Assembly: GCF_009882985.1 (NCBI RefSeq)
Contig: NZ_WTUZ01000039.1
Location: 124,001-188,000, forward strand
Source: Paenibacillus silvestris
GTDB taxonomy: Bacteria > Bacillota > Bacilli > Paenibacillales > NBRC-103111
Direction: 5' to 3'
Length of the DNA stretch: 64,000 nt
The position numbers and the translations under genes are program-made. This document shows positions 44,168 to 53,963 of the stretch, piece by piece (the first letter of the stretch is position 1; each line of letters starts with the position of its first letter). The notes beneath the pieces were generated by a model, which ran no database searches, was not told where the DNA came from, and saw nothing but the letters and a program-made list of their open reading frames with translations.

Positions 44168-45724
44168 ATGATGGAAGCTGTCCAAATGAATGTTCATAGG
44201 AACATTTCCTTTGTATCGTCAATAGCGTTAAGCATGCGTGCGATCTCCAAGTCTTTCTCAGGGGTCACTGTCTTAAAGAACATCAACATCGATCTACATA
44301 AAGGTGAAGTACACGCTTTGATGGGGGAGAACGGCGCTGGCAAATCGACACTAATGAAGATTATGGCAGGCATTTATCGTCCGGATAAAGGTGAGATCAT
44401 CTATCGAGGCAAACCGACTGCATGGCATAATGCGATGGAAGCACGTGAGAAGGGCATTAGTGTCATTCATCAAGAACTTAATCTTTCTCCGAATATAAGC
44501 ATTGGCGAGAATGTATTAATGGGAAGCAAATTCCCTAAGAATAGATTAGGTATGGTGGACTGGAACAAAGTGCACGAACGAGCCCATCTGCTATTACAAT
44601 CCATAGGTTCAGAATTAGACCCTAGAAAAAATGTCTCAACCTTAAGTGTTGCTCAACAACAAATGGTGGAAATCGCCAGAGCTTTATCTATAGAAGCCGA
44701 AGTTCTAGTCATGGATGAACCAACAGCTTCATTAACCAATAAAGAAATCGATAAGCTCTTTATTATTATTAATGAATTAAAGCAAAAAGGTGTAGCGATT
44801 GTTTATATTTCACACCGAATGGATGAGATTTTTAGAATTTCTGATCGCTGCACCATTTTACGCGATGGGGAGTGGATCACATCCGTACCCATAACTGAAA
44901 CGAGTCCAGAGCACTTAGTGAAGACGATGGTTGGCCGTGAATTGAGTGATTTATTCCAGAAACCACAGTCGCACACAAACTGGATACAGAATAAAACACC
45001 TGTATTAGAGATTAGAAGCTTAACGGACAACAAACGTGTAAAGGATATTTCGTTAGAGGTGCACGCTGGGGAAATCGTCGGGATTTCAGGACTCGTAGGT
45101 GCCGGGCGGACAGAATTGGTCAGGGCTATCTTTGGATTATCCGACATATCCTCTGGTGAAATTCTAATTAACGGGCAATCGGTGAACATATCTTCCCCCG
45201 AAGATGCCATGCGGTATGGCATTGCCCATGTTCCAGAGAGCCGTAAGGAGCAGGGATTATTCCTTCATATGTCAGTCAAAGAAAATATGATGATGGCGGT
45301 CATGCCTAATTATCGAAAATCCTCCCTGTTGGATTGGTCCCGAATAAGTAAGGAAGCCGATGTCTATATCCATGAATTAGGCATCAAGACGGCAAGCAAA
45401 GAACAAAAGGTACTCCGTTTAAGCGGAGGCAATCAGCAAAAAGTGCTTCTTTCGCGTTGGTTATCCATCTCTCCCAAGGTGCTTTTGTTAGATGAGCCAA
45501 CAAGAGGTGTAGATATTGGAGCAAAGACGGAAATTCATAGAATCATTTATAAACTAGCCAAGACGGGTCTTGCCGTGTTAATGATTTCCTCGGAACTGCC
45601 GGAAATTATGGCGCTGAGTGACCGTGTGCTCGTTATGCATGAGGGTAAATTACGCGCGAACCTACAACGAGAAGAGGCGACTCAGGAGAAGATCATGTAT
45701 TATGCAACGGGGGAGATTCAATGA
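44168..45724 (+). CDS. RbsA/MglA-like sugar ABC ATPase
   Basis: A 518-residue duplicated ABC ATPase of CUT2 importers. First half: Walker A GENGAGKST (53-61), signature LSVAQQQMVEIARA, Walker B VLVMDEPTAS. Second half: degenerate Walker A GLVGAGRTE, signature LSGGNQQKVLLSRW, Walker B VLLLDEPTRG. Asymmetry between halves is normal for RbsA/MglA. It overlaps the permease gene by 4 bases (ATGA). Confidence 0.93.
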   Translation: MMEAVQMNVHRNISFVSSIALSMRAISKSFSGVTVLKNINIDLHKGEVHALMGENGAGKSTLMKIMAGIYRPDKGEIIYRGKPTAWHNAMEAREKGISVIHQELNLSPNISIGENVLMGSKFPKNRLGMVDWNKVHERAHLLLQSIGSELDPRKNVSTLSVAQQQMVEIARALSIEAEVLVMDEPTASLTNKEIDKLFIIINELKQKGVAIVYISHRMDEIFRISDRCTILRDGEWITSVPITETSPEHLVKTMVGRELSDLFQKPQSHTNWIQNKTPVLEIRSLTDNKRVKDISLEVHAGEIVGISGLVGAGRTELVRAIFGLSDISSGEILINGQSVNISSPEDAMRYGIAHVPESRKEQGLFLHMSVKENMMMAVMPNYRKSSLLDWSRISKEADVYIHELGIKTASKEQKVLRLSGGNQQKVLLSRWLSISPKVLLLDEPTRGVDIGAKTEIHRIIYKLAKTGLAVLMISSELPEIMALSDRVLVMHEGKLRANLQREEATQEKIMYYATGEIQ

Positions 45725-46698
45725 GTTCTGGTATGGAAGCAGTTGTTAATAGAAGGCAAAACTTTGGATTATCAATAGGTAGGATTTGGAATCAGCTGGG
45801 CATGTTAATTGTGTTGGTTGCCATATGTATCATACTTGCTATCTTTGCCCCCAACTTTACGGATACGGGAAATATTCTGAATGTGTTAAAACAATCATCG
45901 GTAAATGGCATCCTTGCTGCTGGAATGACCTTAGTTATTCTGACAGGCGGGATTGATTTATCTGTGGGATCTACGATCGCACTAGCAGGCGTTGTTTCCG
46001 TATTGCTATCCAAACAAGGCATAAACCCTTATATTTCCATGTTTGCTGGGATTGCGGTAGGATATCTAGCAGGTTGGGTCAATGGTTTCCTAACAGCGAG
46101 AACCAAGCTTCCATCCTTTATTGTTACATTAGGCAGTATGACGTATATCAGAGGTGCAGCTTATGTGATTAGTGGTGGGCTACCTACGATATTAGCTTCA
46201 GAAACGTTTAAGTTTTATGGGTCTGGAAAAATATTATCGGTCCCAACGCCCATATTCATTATGATTAGCGTCTATGTGGTTATGTTTATTCTGCTGAAGT
46301 ATACGATGTTTGGCAGACATATCTATGCGATTGGTGGAAATGCAGAGGCAGCTAGATTAACAGGGATTAAGGTAGAGAAGACGTTGATTCATGTATATGC
46401 CATCAGCGGATTATGTGCGGGATTAGCCGGCGTAGTTCTTGCGGGACGATTGATTTCTGGTCAGCCTAATGCGGGTAACATGGCAGAACTTGATGCGATC
46501 GCTGCCGTGGTTCTTGGCGGTACGAGTCTGACAGGCGGGATTGGCCGAATTCAAATGACGATCATCGGTGTTTTGATTTTGGGAATCATACGGAATGGTC
46601 TGACACTTCTAAATGTGAGCTTCTTCTGGCAAACCGTCATTACAGGTATTGTTATCGTACTGGCAGTGTTACTGGATCGTTTGCGAAGTGATAAGTAA
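45721..46698 (+). CDS. RbsC-like sugar ABC permease
   Basis: A 325-residue CUT2 permease (BPD_transp_2) with eight to ten membrane helices. Typical segments: ILAAGMTLVILTGGIDLSVG, WVNGFLTARTKLPSFIVTLG, FGRHIYAIGGNAEAARLTGI and ELDAIAAVVLGGTSLTGG. It is translationally coupled to the ATPase gene by ATGA. The fructan hydrolase gene starts 81 bp downstream without a terminator between, so binding protein, ATPase, permease and hydrolase are probably one operon. Confidence 0.92.
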   Translation: MSSGMEAVVNRRQNFGLSIGRIWNQLGMLIVLVAICIILAIFAPNFTDTGNILNVLKQSSVNGILAAGMTLVILTGGIDLSVGSTIALAGVVSVLLSKQGINPYISMFAGIAVGYLAGWVNGFLTARTKLPSFIVTLGSMTYIRGAAYVISGGLPTILASETFKFYGSGKILSVPTPIFIMISVYVVMFILLKYTMFGRHIYAIGGNAEAARLTGIKVEKTLIHVYAISGLCAGLAGVVLAGRLISGQPNAGNMAELDAIAAVVLGGTSLTGGIGRIQMTIIGVLILGIIRNGLTLLNVSFFWQTVITGIVIVLAVLLDRLRSDK

Positions 46699-46779
46699 GC
46701 GATTACGCGAATGTTTGAAAGTGAGTCAGCAGAGATATCAATGAAATAATTGGCTATGACGAAAAGGAGATGGAAGCGC

Positions 46780-49700
46780 ATGAAAGTTTTAAATAAAACT
46801 ACTTTATTCCTGCTAAGCCTTCTGGTGTTCCTCATTACGATATGCCCGACGACCATTCTGGCAGATAACGCGATCCATTCGAATTTGACAGGATGGCAAT
46901 CGAAGCAGGGGACATGGTCCATAACGTCCGATGGCAAAATTCAGGGTACAAGTAATTCGGACGGTTTTTACATGGCTAGCGAGCAGCACAGTAATTTTGT
47001 TTATGAGGCTGATATTAATTTTGTGAATGCGAAGGATAAAGCGGCGGCTCTCGTATTCCGTTCTAATGAGGACGGGTCCAAGGCGTATGTTGCCAATGTG
47101 GATCGGTCATTTGGTACAGCCAGGCTGTTCAAATTCCCGGCCGTGGGTCAATTTGAGCTAGGCTCATCACCTATTCAGTCGAAAAGTTCCTATCACTTGA
47201 AAGTTCTTGTTAACGGAGAACACATTTTATTTTATCTGGATGATGTCTTGATCATTGATGCACAAGACAATACCTACACAAGCGGTAACTTGGGGTTGAA
47301 TGTGTTTTCTTCAAATGTTGTATTCGATAATGTCCGAATAACGTTTGTTGAAGACAGAGAACCCGGTAAGGGAGGCGTGAGAGCGCCTGATTATTACTCG
47401 GAGCAGTATCGACCGCAATATCACTTCACGCCTGAGTTCGGTTGGTTAAATGATCCGAATGGGATGGTTTACTATGAGGGCGAGTACCACTTGTTCTACC
47501 AGTATTACCCTTACGATCGCGTGTGGGGGCCAATGCATTGGGGGCATGCTGTGAGTAAAGATATGATTCACTGGGAGCACCTTCCAATAGCCTTATATCC
47601 AGATAAGCAGGGGTATATATTCTCAGGCTCTGCGGTGGTTGATGCCCATGATACGAGCGGATTCTTCAATGGGGGCTCTGGTCTAGTTGCCATATTCACG
47701 CACGATGCGAACGGTAAAGAGAAGCAAAGTATCGCCTATAGCAAGGATAAAGGGAGAACCTGGACGAAATACGCTGGGAACCCTGTTCTGCCTCCGATTG
47801 CCGATAATGATTACCGTGATCCTAAGGTAATCTGGCATGAGGAAACACAGAAGTGGATTATGGCTGTAGCAGGCGGCAAGTTCCGAATCTATTCTTCGCC
47901 GAATCTCATCAATTGGACGTTAGAAAGTGAGAATAATATTTATACGGAGTGTCCGGATTTATTCCCATTGCCTGTTGACGGTAATGCCCAAAATAAAAAG
48001 TGGGTACTAAGCAAGGGTGGACGCAGTTATATCATTGGATCATTTGACGGCAAGACGTTCGTGCCCGAAACCAATGACATTCCGATGAACTATGGTCCAG
48101 ATACCTATGCGACACAATCCTTCAGTGATGTACCTGGGGGCAGACGAATTATAATGAGTTGGATGACGAACTTGCAATATGCAAGTTCCCTCAAAGAAGT
48201 TACGAACCCGTGGAATGGAGCTAATACGATTCCTTACGAACTGTCGCTTGTTACGTCGCCGGAAGGGATACGCTTGATGCAGAAGCCAATTGCGGAACTG
48301 CAACAACTTCGGGGGGCAGACTACACGCTGACGAATAAGACGGTAAGTCCAGGAACGAACTTACTTGAGGGACACCACGCTCTTCAGGCAGAGATTGAAG
48401 CTGTATTTGAACTAGGAACCGCTCAAGAGTTCGGTTTGAAGGTCAGACAAGGAGAGTCTGAGGAAACCATTGTTGGTTACGATACAGCAAACAAGAAAAT
48501 GTTCGTTGATCGCAATCATTCAGGAGCCAAGCTTACCGGGCGTTCCGAAGCGCCTTTAACCCCTGAGAACAATCGGATAACGATGCATCTTTTTGTAGAT
48601 TGGTCCTCCGTAGAGGCTTTTGGCAACGATGGTAAACAGATTATTACCAATCTAGTTTTCCCTCAATTCGGAAGCGATAAGATGGAACTTTACGCTAAGG
48701 GCGGAGATGTTCAATTGGTATCGCTGCACCTGTACGATCTGAAATCGACTTGGCGAGATGATAGTCAGGCTGCATCCCCAGCTAAAGTCTTATTGAGTGA
48801 AAGCAAAGTCAATCTCCCACTTGGCAAGACGACCAGACTTTCGGCCATCCCGTTTCCATTTAACACACAATTGGCTGGAGGTGCCTGGAGTCTGGGAGAC
48901 GCAGCAATTGCCGAAGTAACAACGGATGGAGTGGGTCATGCTCTTATTAAAGGGCTTGGTGAAGGAACAACGAGCATCACTTTTACATCAGGTCAATTAA
49001 CTGCAACCGCTCAGATTGAAGTGTATAAATCAGAATTCAATACCAACCTGACGAAACTGGTTCCACAAGGTGGCACTTGGATAATCAGGAATGGGCTGGA
49101 AGGAAATGCAGCCGGAGATGGCTTTAATATCGCAACGGAGAAGTCGTACAAGAATTTTATTTATGAAAGCGATCTAACGTTTAAAAGTGGTGTTGCTGCT
49201 GCCCTTATTTTCCGGTCCAATGACACTGGAAGTCAGTCCTATGTGGCCAATGTGGACAGAAACATGAGAACGGCAAGAATATTTAAATTCCCTGCCAACG
49301 GCAATTTTGAATTGGGCACGGCACGAATAGACGTCAAAGACACGTATCATCTTAAAGTGGTAGCTAATGGAAAACATCTGCAGTATTACCTGGACGGAAA
49401 GCTTATTATTGAAGCCGATGATGCTACGTATCAAGAAGGCAAAAGTGGATTTAATGTCTTCAGTGGTGATGTTCAATTTAATAATAGTTATCTAACAGAC
49501 CTGGATGCACCGCCGAAAGATCTATCAGGTGTGATAAGTGGCCCGCAAAGTGTGCAAGCCGGCAAGCCTTTTACTCTAAACTATGGGATAACGGGGGATA
49601 CCCAAAGTGTGTATCAAAGCGTTTACGCCCAAGATGTCACTTTCACGTATGACCCTGAGCAGATGGAATTCATATCAGCAGACTCTTTGCTTACGGATCA

Positions 49701-50121
49701 AAAAATTGTTGCCATATCTGATGTGACGAAGAATCCTGGCAAGGTCAGAATCCTATCTGCAATGGTAGGGGGCGATCATAGTGTCAATGGTGAGATGCTG
49801 GCGCTTCACATGCGTGCGAAATCTTCATCACCCGTGACAGCATTGATAAGTCTGTCAGACGCTGTAGTGGCCAATGGAACAGGCGTGGAGAAGAATATTG
49901 CCGGTACCTCCTATAGTGTGCAAATTACAGCTATTACCACTCCGGGAGATACGAACGGAGATAATAAAATAAGCATCGGAGATTTAGCTATCGTGGCTTC
50001 TTATTATGGCAAAACATCCAAGGATCCGAATTGGAATTTGTATGAAAAAGCAGATATTAATAACGATGGTGTTATCGACATCGCAGACTTGGCGGCGTTG
50101 GCAATATTGATTATCGGTTAA
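46780..50121 (+). CDS. Secreted modular GH32 fructan hydrolase with cohesin and dockerin modules
   Basis: A 1,113-residue secreted glycosidase. Order: signal peptide (about 1-29, cleavage near ILADNA), laminin-G-like module 1 (about 32-190), GH32 five-blade propeller (about 210-520) with nucleophile Asp225 in WLNDPNG, Asp347 in YRDPKV and acid/base Glu390 in TECPDLF, GH32 C-terminal beta-sandwich (to about 660), Big-type Ig module (about 675-750), laminin-G-like module 2 (about 753-905), cohesin-like module (about 914-1050) and a type I dockerin (about 1053-1113) with two calcium-loop repeats DTNGDNKISIGD and DINNDGVIDIAD. It should release fructose from levan or inulin outside the cell. AAGGAGA supports the ATG at 46780 over an upstream TTG at 46750. 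Confidence 0.93.
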   Translation: MKVLNKTTLFLLSLLVFLITICPTTILADNAIHSNLTGWQSKQGTWSITSDGKIQGTSNSDGFYMASEQHSNFVYEADINFVNAKDKAAALVFRSNEDGSKAYVANVDRSFGTARLFKFPAVGQFELGSSPIQSKSSYHLKVLVNGEHILFYLDDVLIIDAQDNTYTSGNLGLNVFSSNVVFDNVRITFVEDREPGKGGVRAPDYYSEQYRPQYHFTPEFGWLNDPNGMVYYEGEYHLFYQYYPYDRVWGPMHWGHAVSKDMIHWEHLPIALYPDKQGYIFSGSAVVDAHDTSGFFNGGSGLVAIFTHDANGKEKQSIAYSKDKGRTWTKYAGNPVLPPIADNDYRDPKVIWHEETQKWIMAVAGGKFRIYSSPNLINWTLESENNIYTECPDLFPLPVDGNAQNKKWVLSKGGRSYIIGSFDGKTFVPETNDIPMNYGPDTYATQSFSDVPGGRRIIMSWMTNLQYASSLKEVTNPWNGANTIPYELSLVTSPEGIRLMQKPIAELQQLRGADYTLTNKTVSPGTNLLEGHHALQAEIEAVFELGTAQEFGLKVRQGESEETIVGYDTANKKMFVDRNHSGAKLTGRSEAPLTPENNRITMHLFVDWSSVEAFGNDGKQIITNLVFPQFGSDKMELYAKGGDVQLVSLHLYDLKSTWRDDSQAASPAKVLLSESKVNLPLGKTTRLSAIPFPFNTQLAGGAWSLGDAAIAEVTTDGVGHALIKGLGEGTTSITFTSGQLTATAQIEVYKSEFNTNLTKLVPQGGTWIIRNGLEGNAAGDGFNIATEKSYKNFIYESDLTFKSGVAAALIFRSNDTGSQSYVANVDRNMRTARIFKFPANGNFELGTARIDVKDTYHLKVVANGKHLQYYLDGKLIIEADDATYQEGKSGFNVFSGDVQFNNSYLTDLDAPPKDLSGVISGPQSVQAGKPFTLNYGITGDTQSVYQSVYAQDVTFTYDPEQMEFISADSLLTDQKIVAISDVTKNPGKVRILSAMVGGDHSVNGEMLALHMRAKSSSPVTALISLSDAVVANGTGVEKNIAGTSYSVQITAITTPGDTNGDNKISIGDLAIVASYYGKTSKDPNWNLYEKADINNDGVIDIADLAALAILIIG

Positions 50122-50144
50122 TACGTAAGCGAAAAGTGAATGAG

Positions 50145-50180
50145 CGGCCGCAAGTTTGAAATCACTTGCGGCCGTTTTTA
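50145..50180 (+). terminator. Terminator of the fructan operon
   Basis: An 11-bp perfect stem, CGGCCGCAAGT with its complement, 8-base loop and TTTTTA, 23 bases after the hydrolase stop. Confidence 0.9.
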
Positions 50181-50316
50181 CGTGCGCATAAGTAATGATC
50201 GCGATTTTCAGAGGAAAAGGGCACATGGAATTGCAGGAAAATTGTTCCTTTTAACGAATAAATAGATTCACTACATATCCCGATGACTGTTTCTATACTG
50301 GACTAGGAGTACGACA

Positions 50317-52077
50317 ATGAGGAGCATGCAGGTTAGGTTTAGGACAAAGTTATTCATTACGTACCTGCTTCTTGTTTCCTTGCCTTTATTTGTATTAGGA
50401 TATCTATCTTACCGCCAATACGAGAAATCGATTGAAAGAAATGTTGGGGAGTATGTTCCAGCGATATTAAACCAGGCCAATGCCAATATGGATAAGTATT
50501 TGTCAGAACTCGTATCTATTCCGGACGTCGTAACGAGATCAGGTGAAATAATGGCGATCCTCAGGAAAAAGGAGCAGGACAAAGTTTCCATCAAAGAACA
50601 GGAAGCGTTTACAGTTCAATCGTACCTGGCTAATAACATTGTGAATGGCGGGCATCAAGATGTTATTGCCGTGTTTATTCAGACGAAGAATCGTGTGTTT
50701 TCAAGCTCACGATTGAACTTTCAAGGAAACGCATTTCTGCAAGAGAAAAATCCCTTTCAGCAAGAAATGGATTTACAAGGCAAGCTGCTTTTTGTTCCAC
50801 CTGAAAGACTTAAGCTCGTGTTCGAGAATAATCAGCCGTATATTTCCATATACAAGCAATTGTATGATGCAGACAATATGAACCCTCTTTGTACGGTACT
50901 GCTCATTGTAAGTTTGGATGAGATATCCAAGATATGTAATCGGATACCGATTGCAAAGAATGGGATGGTTCTGCTGAATAATGAGGTAGGACAGACTGTA
51001 TTTAATAATCACAACGAATTCATCGGCCAAGTAGGAACGCCTGAAATAACACTTGCTAAAGGGACTTCAGAACTCAAAATTAATAGAGAAAGAATGATGG
51101 TTAGCGCTGACAAATCGGACTATACCAATTGGACTTTGGCTACGATTAATCCAGTCAAGGAACTGACGGAAGAAACGATAGGCATACGTAATTTCACAAT
51201 AGCTATCTTCTCTATTTGCTTACTTGTATCCGCTCTCATTTCCATATGGCTCTCACAAACGGTGACTAGACCCCTTCGTTCACTTCAATTGTTAATGCGA
51301 CAGGTAGAAAAGGGTAACTTCCAAGTCTCATTTCCTGTTCATCAAACGGATGAAATCGGGGAACTGGGGAACAGTTTCAATCACATGGTTGAACGCATTC
51401 AGGCACTGGTGAAAAGGGTCTATCAGGAAGAAATTAGACAAAAGGAAGCGGAATTAGCTGCCCTGCAAAGTCAGATCAATCCTCACTTTCTATATAACAC
51501 ATTGGAATCTATCCAAATGGTTGTCGAGAATGACGATGGCGAAACGGCTTCTACGATGATTTCGGCCCTATGCCATATGCTTAGATTTACGGCAAGAAGA
51601 GGGGATGTTGTCAACATTGGGGATGAAGTAAAACATATAACGGATTATCTGTATATTCAAAAGATGCGATACGGCAAAAGATGTCAATATGTCATTGACA
51701 TAGACCCGAGTATTCATCTGTACTTTGCTCCCAAATTTATTCTACAACCCCTTGTTGAGAATGCGATTCGGCATGTTGTGGAGAAAACAAATTCGCCAAC
51801 TCAGCTTATGATCACAGTCAGCAAATCTGCTGAAGGTGTCCAATTTATCGTTCAAGATAATGGGCCAGGGATACCGGGCGAAATACTCCATAAGCTCCAG
51901 GCCAAATTCGAGGGTGAACAGCTGCTCGATCAAGAGCATGGTATTGGATTATTAAATGTGCACAGCCGAATTCAACTGTTATACGGCACGGAATATGGCG
52001 TGATTGTTACGAGTAAGAAAGGGGAAGGGACAACCATTACAGTACGCATCCCATATATGAAAGTACCACCCAAATGA
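50317..52077 (+). CDS. YesM-like sensor histidine kinase 3
   Basis: A 586-residue kinase: N-terminal helix (about 11-31, FITYLLLVSLPLFVLGYLSY), dCache-like extracytoplasmic domain (about 34-290), second helix (about 293-314), HAMP, His_kinase with His390 in INPHFLYNT, and HATPase_c (QDNGPGIPGE). It is very similar throughout to the kinase at 58618 (shared FRTKLFITYL, RNVGEYVPAIL-type, NIVNG-HQDVIAVF and KNPFQQEMDLQGK segments), so both derive from one ancestor. TAGGAGT precedes the ATG. The regulator gene follows by 10 bp. Confidence 0.92.
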   Translation: MRSMQVRFRTKLFITYLLLVSLPLFVLGYLSYRQYEKSIERNVGEYVPAILNQANANMDKYLSELVSIPDVVTRSGEIMAILRKKEQDKVSIKEQEAFTVQSYLANNIVNGGHQDVIAVFIQTKNRVFSSSRLNFQGNAFLQEKNPFQQEMDLQGKLLFVPPERLKLVFENNQPYISIYKQLYDADNMNPLCTVLLIVSLDEISKICNRIPIAKNGMVLLNNEVGQTVFNNHNEFIGQVGTPEITLAKGTSELKINRERMMVSADKSDYTNWTLATINPVKELTEETIGIRNFTIAIFSICLLVSALISIWLSQTVTRPLRSLQLLMRQVEKGNFQVSFPVHQTDEIGELGNSFNHMVERIQALVKRVYQEEIRQKEAELAALQSQINPHFLYNTLESIQMVVENDDGETASTMISALCHMLRFTARRGDVVNIGDEVKHITDYLYIQKMRYGKRCQYVIDIDPSIHLYFAPKFILQPLVENAIRHVVEKTNSPTQLMITVSKSAEGVQFIVQDNGPGIPGEILHKLQAKFEGEQLLDQEHGIGLLNVHSRIQLLYGTEYGVIVTSKKGEGTTITVRIPYMKVPPK

Positions 52078-52087
52078 ATAGGAAAGG

Positions 52088-53797
52088 ATGTTCAAAGTGC
52101 TCCCTCTTCGCGTGTTAATCGTAGATGATGAAGAATTAATTCGCACTGGAATTGCAAGACTGGTAACACAGGCCGGGACTTCTTTTCAAGTCATAGGCAC
52201 CTGCTCCTCGGCCAAAGAGGCATTAGCTTCCCTGGAACAAGAGGAGATTGATTTAATAATAACTGACATCCGAATGCCTGAAATGGACGGATTGGAACTC
52301 TTGACTGAGGTTAGGCACCTTCATCCGAATGTATTCAGTTTGGTCATTAGCGGGTACGAGGAATTCGAATATGCGCGAAGCGCTCTGAAGCTCGGCGCTA
52401 GCGATTATATTTTAAAGCCGATTGATCGCAAACAGTTTCGTGAGCAACTGAATAATATGATAGAACTGGTCACTACGCATAGAAAGAAGCAGTTTTTGCA
52501 GCAAGATCTAGAACATAAGTCTCAGAAGGCGGATGATTTCCAAGTCGGGAACTTTTTGAATTCTGTTCTTTATGCAAGCAGGCTTCCTCATGTTAAGGAA
52601 TGGCAAGGTCTGCTTAACCCTTTATGCCACTATCGACTAATTGCTGCTTCCATTGACCGAGTCCCAAGAGCCGACGCCTATTCTCAAAGAGACTATGAAT
52701 TATTTGAATATGTGATGAATGGCATTATACGAGAAATAGGCAGTGGGTTCGGAGGAAGCGAAGCATCAGCCATCTCTCTTCGCTCTTGGAATGGTTTGGA
52801 CGGTTGGGGGTGGGTTCTAATCAACCATAATAAACAAGAGGAGCCTGATGGTGAAGCAGATGCAGATGATGCCTCCTCTTCGGAGATAGACCGGTTCTGT
52901 GAACGTCTTACGGTGAAGCTTCATGAGACTTTCGCGAAATACCTGCCGGTTTCAGTCAGCCTGGGAGTAAGCAGTGAACTGCAAGATATATCAACCATTG
53001 GACAGGCCGCTGCTGAAGCGAGGGCTTCGCTGCAACGAAGACTGTTTGAAGGCGGTGGGAAATGCCATTGGCTTGAAAAGCAGCCTGCGTATAACTTGTT
53101 AAATGTACAGGAAACGAAAAGTGCAGCCTTGCGCCTATCAGATCTTGAGAGCAAGCTATTTAACGTGATGCGCCTTTTTGACGAAGACGTTATTCGAGCT
53201 ACCGTAGACGATTTATTTTCGATTTGGAAGAAAAATACGTTATTTTCAGGTGATTTACCTGCTAATGTTCTTGCATTGATGCTGCGGGCAACCATACTGA
53301 TTGATGAGATCCGGTTGGAGGATCGCGATACAGGAAAGCTGATGTCCACTACCTATATCGAGAGTACTTGGAGAAAAATGCAAGTATCTTCCGATGTCTT
53401 GGAACTAAAGGAAGAATTGATGCGTTTTCTATTGCTCATTGCAGGGAAGCTAAAGAGTTTGCGATTTCAAAGCGAGAAAGAGCCCGTCGAAAAAGCAAAA
53501 ACTTACATCGAACAGCATCTGGCAGATGATTTGACGCTAGGTGTTGTCGCGGGAGAAATCTACTTGAATCCCTCTTATTTCAGCAATTTGTTTAAGATCC
53601 AGACGGGAGAAAACTTTTTGAATTATGTTACTCGCATTCGGATGGATAAAGCGCGCGAGCTTATGCAGGATAGAGTATTAAAATTAAATGAAATCGCCAA
53701 TAAAGTAGGCTATCAGAACCCGAAATATTTTACCAAGCTATTCAAAGAATATTATGGAAGTACACCAACAGATTATAGGGAGCATCAACTAAAATAA
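52088..53797 (+). CDS. YesN-like response regulator 3
   Basis: A 569-residue regulator: receiver with Asp13, Asp14 and phospho-acceptor Asp60 in IITDIRMPEM, Lys in YILKPIDRK, a middle domain of about 330 residues and the C-terminal AraC-type domain (about 470-569: LTLGVVAGEIYLNPSYFSN and LKLNEIANKVGYQNPKYFT). The ATG at 52088 has AGGAAAGG very close; a GTG at 52097 in the same frame is a plausible alternative start. It likely activates the rhamnose importer operon and perhaps the rhamnosidase gene. Since the kinase at 58618 has no regulator of its own, both kinases may feed into this protein. Confidence 0.92.
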   Translation: MFKVLPLRVLIVDDEELIRTGIARLVTQAGTSFQVIGTCSSAKEALASLEQEEIDLIITDIRMPEMDGLELLTEVRHLHPNVFSLVISGYEEFEYARSALKLGASDYILKPIDRKQFREQLNNMIELVTTHRKKQFLQQDLEHKSQKADDFQVGNFLNSVLYASRLPHVKEWQGLLNPLCHYRLIAASIDRVPRADAYSQRDYELFEYVMNGIIREIGSGFGGSEASAISLRSWNGLDGWGWVLINHNKQEEPDGEADADDASSSEIDRFCERLTVKLHETFAKYLPVSVSLGVSSELQDISTIGQAAAEARASLQRRLFEGGGKCHWLEKQPAYNLLNVQETKSAALRLSDLESKLFNVMRLFDEDVIRATVDDLFSIWKKNTLFSGDLPANVLALMLRATILIDEIRLEDRDTGKLMSTTYIESTWRKMQVSSDVLELKEELMRFLLLIAGKLKSLRFQSEKEPVEKAKTYIEQHLADDLTLGVVAGEIYLNPSYFSNLFKIQTGENFLNYVTRIRMDKARELMQDRVLKLNEIANKVGYQNPKYFTKLFKEYYGSTPTDYREHQLK

Positions 53798-53802
53798 GAA
53801 TC

Positions 53803-53843
53803 GGCCCGTCATTGCACATGTGTAATGAGACGGGTCATTTTTA
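53803..53843 (+). terminator. Terminator of the yesMN-like pair 3
   Basis: GGCCCGTC paired with GACGGGTC around an inner ATTGCACA/TGTGTAAT stem, then ATTTTTA, directly after the regulator gene. Confidence 0.8.
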
Positions 53844-53884
53844 TGTAAGAGCCAAAGAATATAGCCGTAATCTAAAAAAAGGAT

Positions 53885-53915
53885 ATCTATGTAAGAGCCT
53901 CCACCTCTATTAAGA
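53885..53915 (+). promoter_or_regulatory. Candidate AraC-type half sites before the rhamnose importer
   Basis: TCTATGTAAGA (53886-53896) and TCTATTAAGA (53906-53915) are similar words whose starts are exactly 20 bp apart, and TATAGA at 53924-53929 could be the -10 box. The arrangement suits a dimer of an AraC-type regulator such as the YesN protein encoded upstream. A related 20-bp-spaced pair occurs before the rhamnosidase gene at 60411. Confidence 0.35.
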
Positions 53916-53963
53916 TTAAATGGTATAGAAGAAGTGTTAGAACTAAAAGGGAGGAAATGAAAA

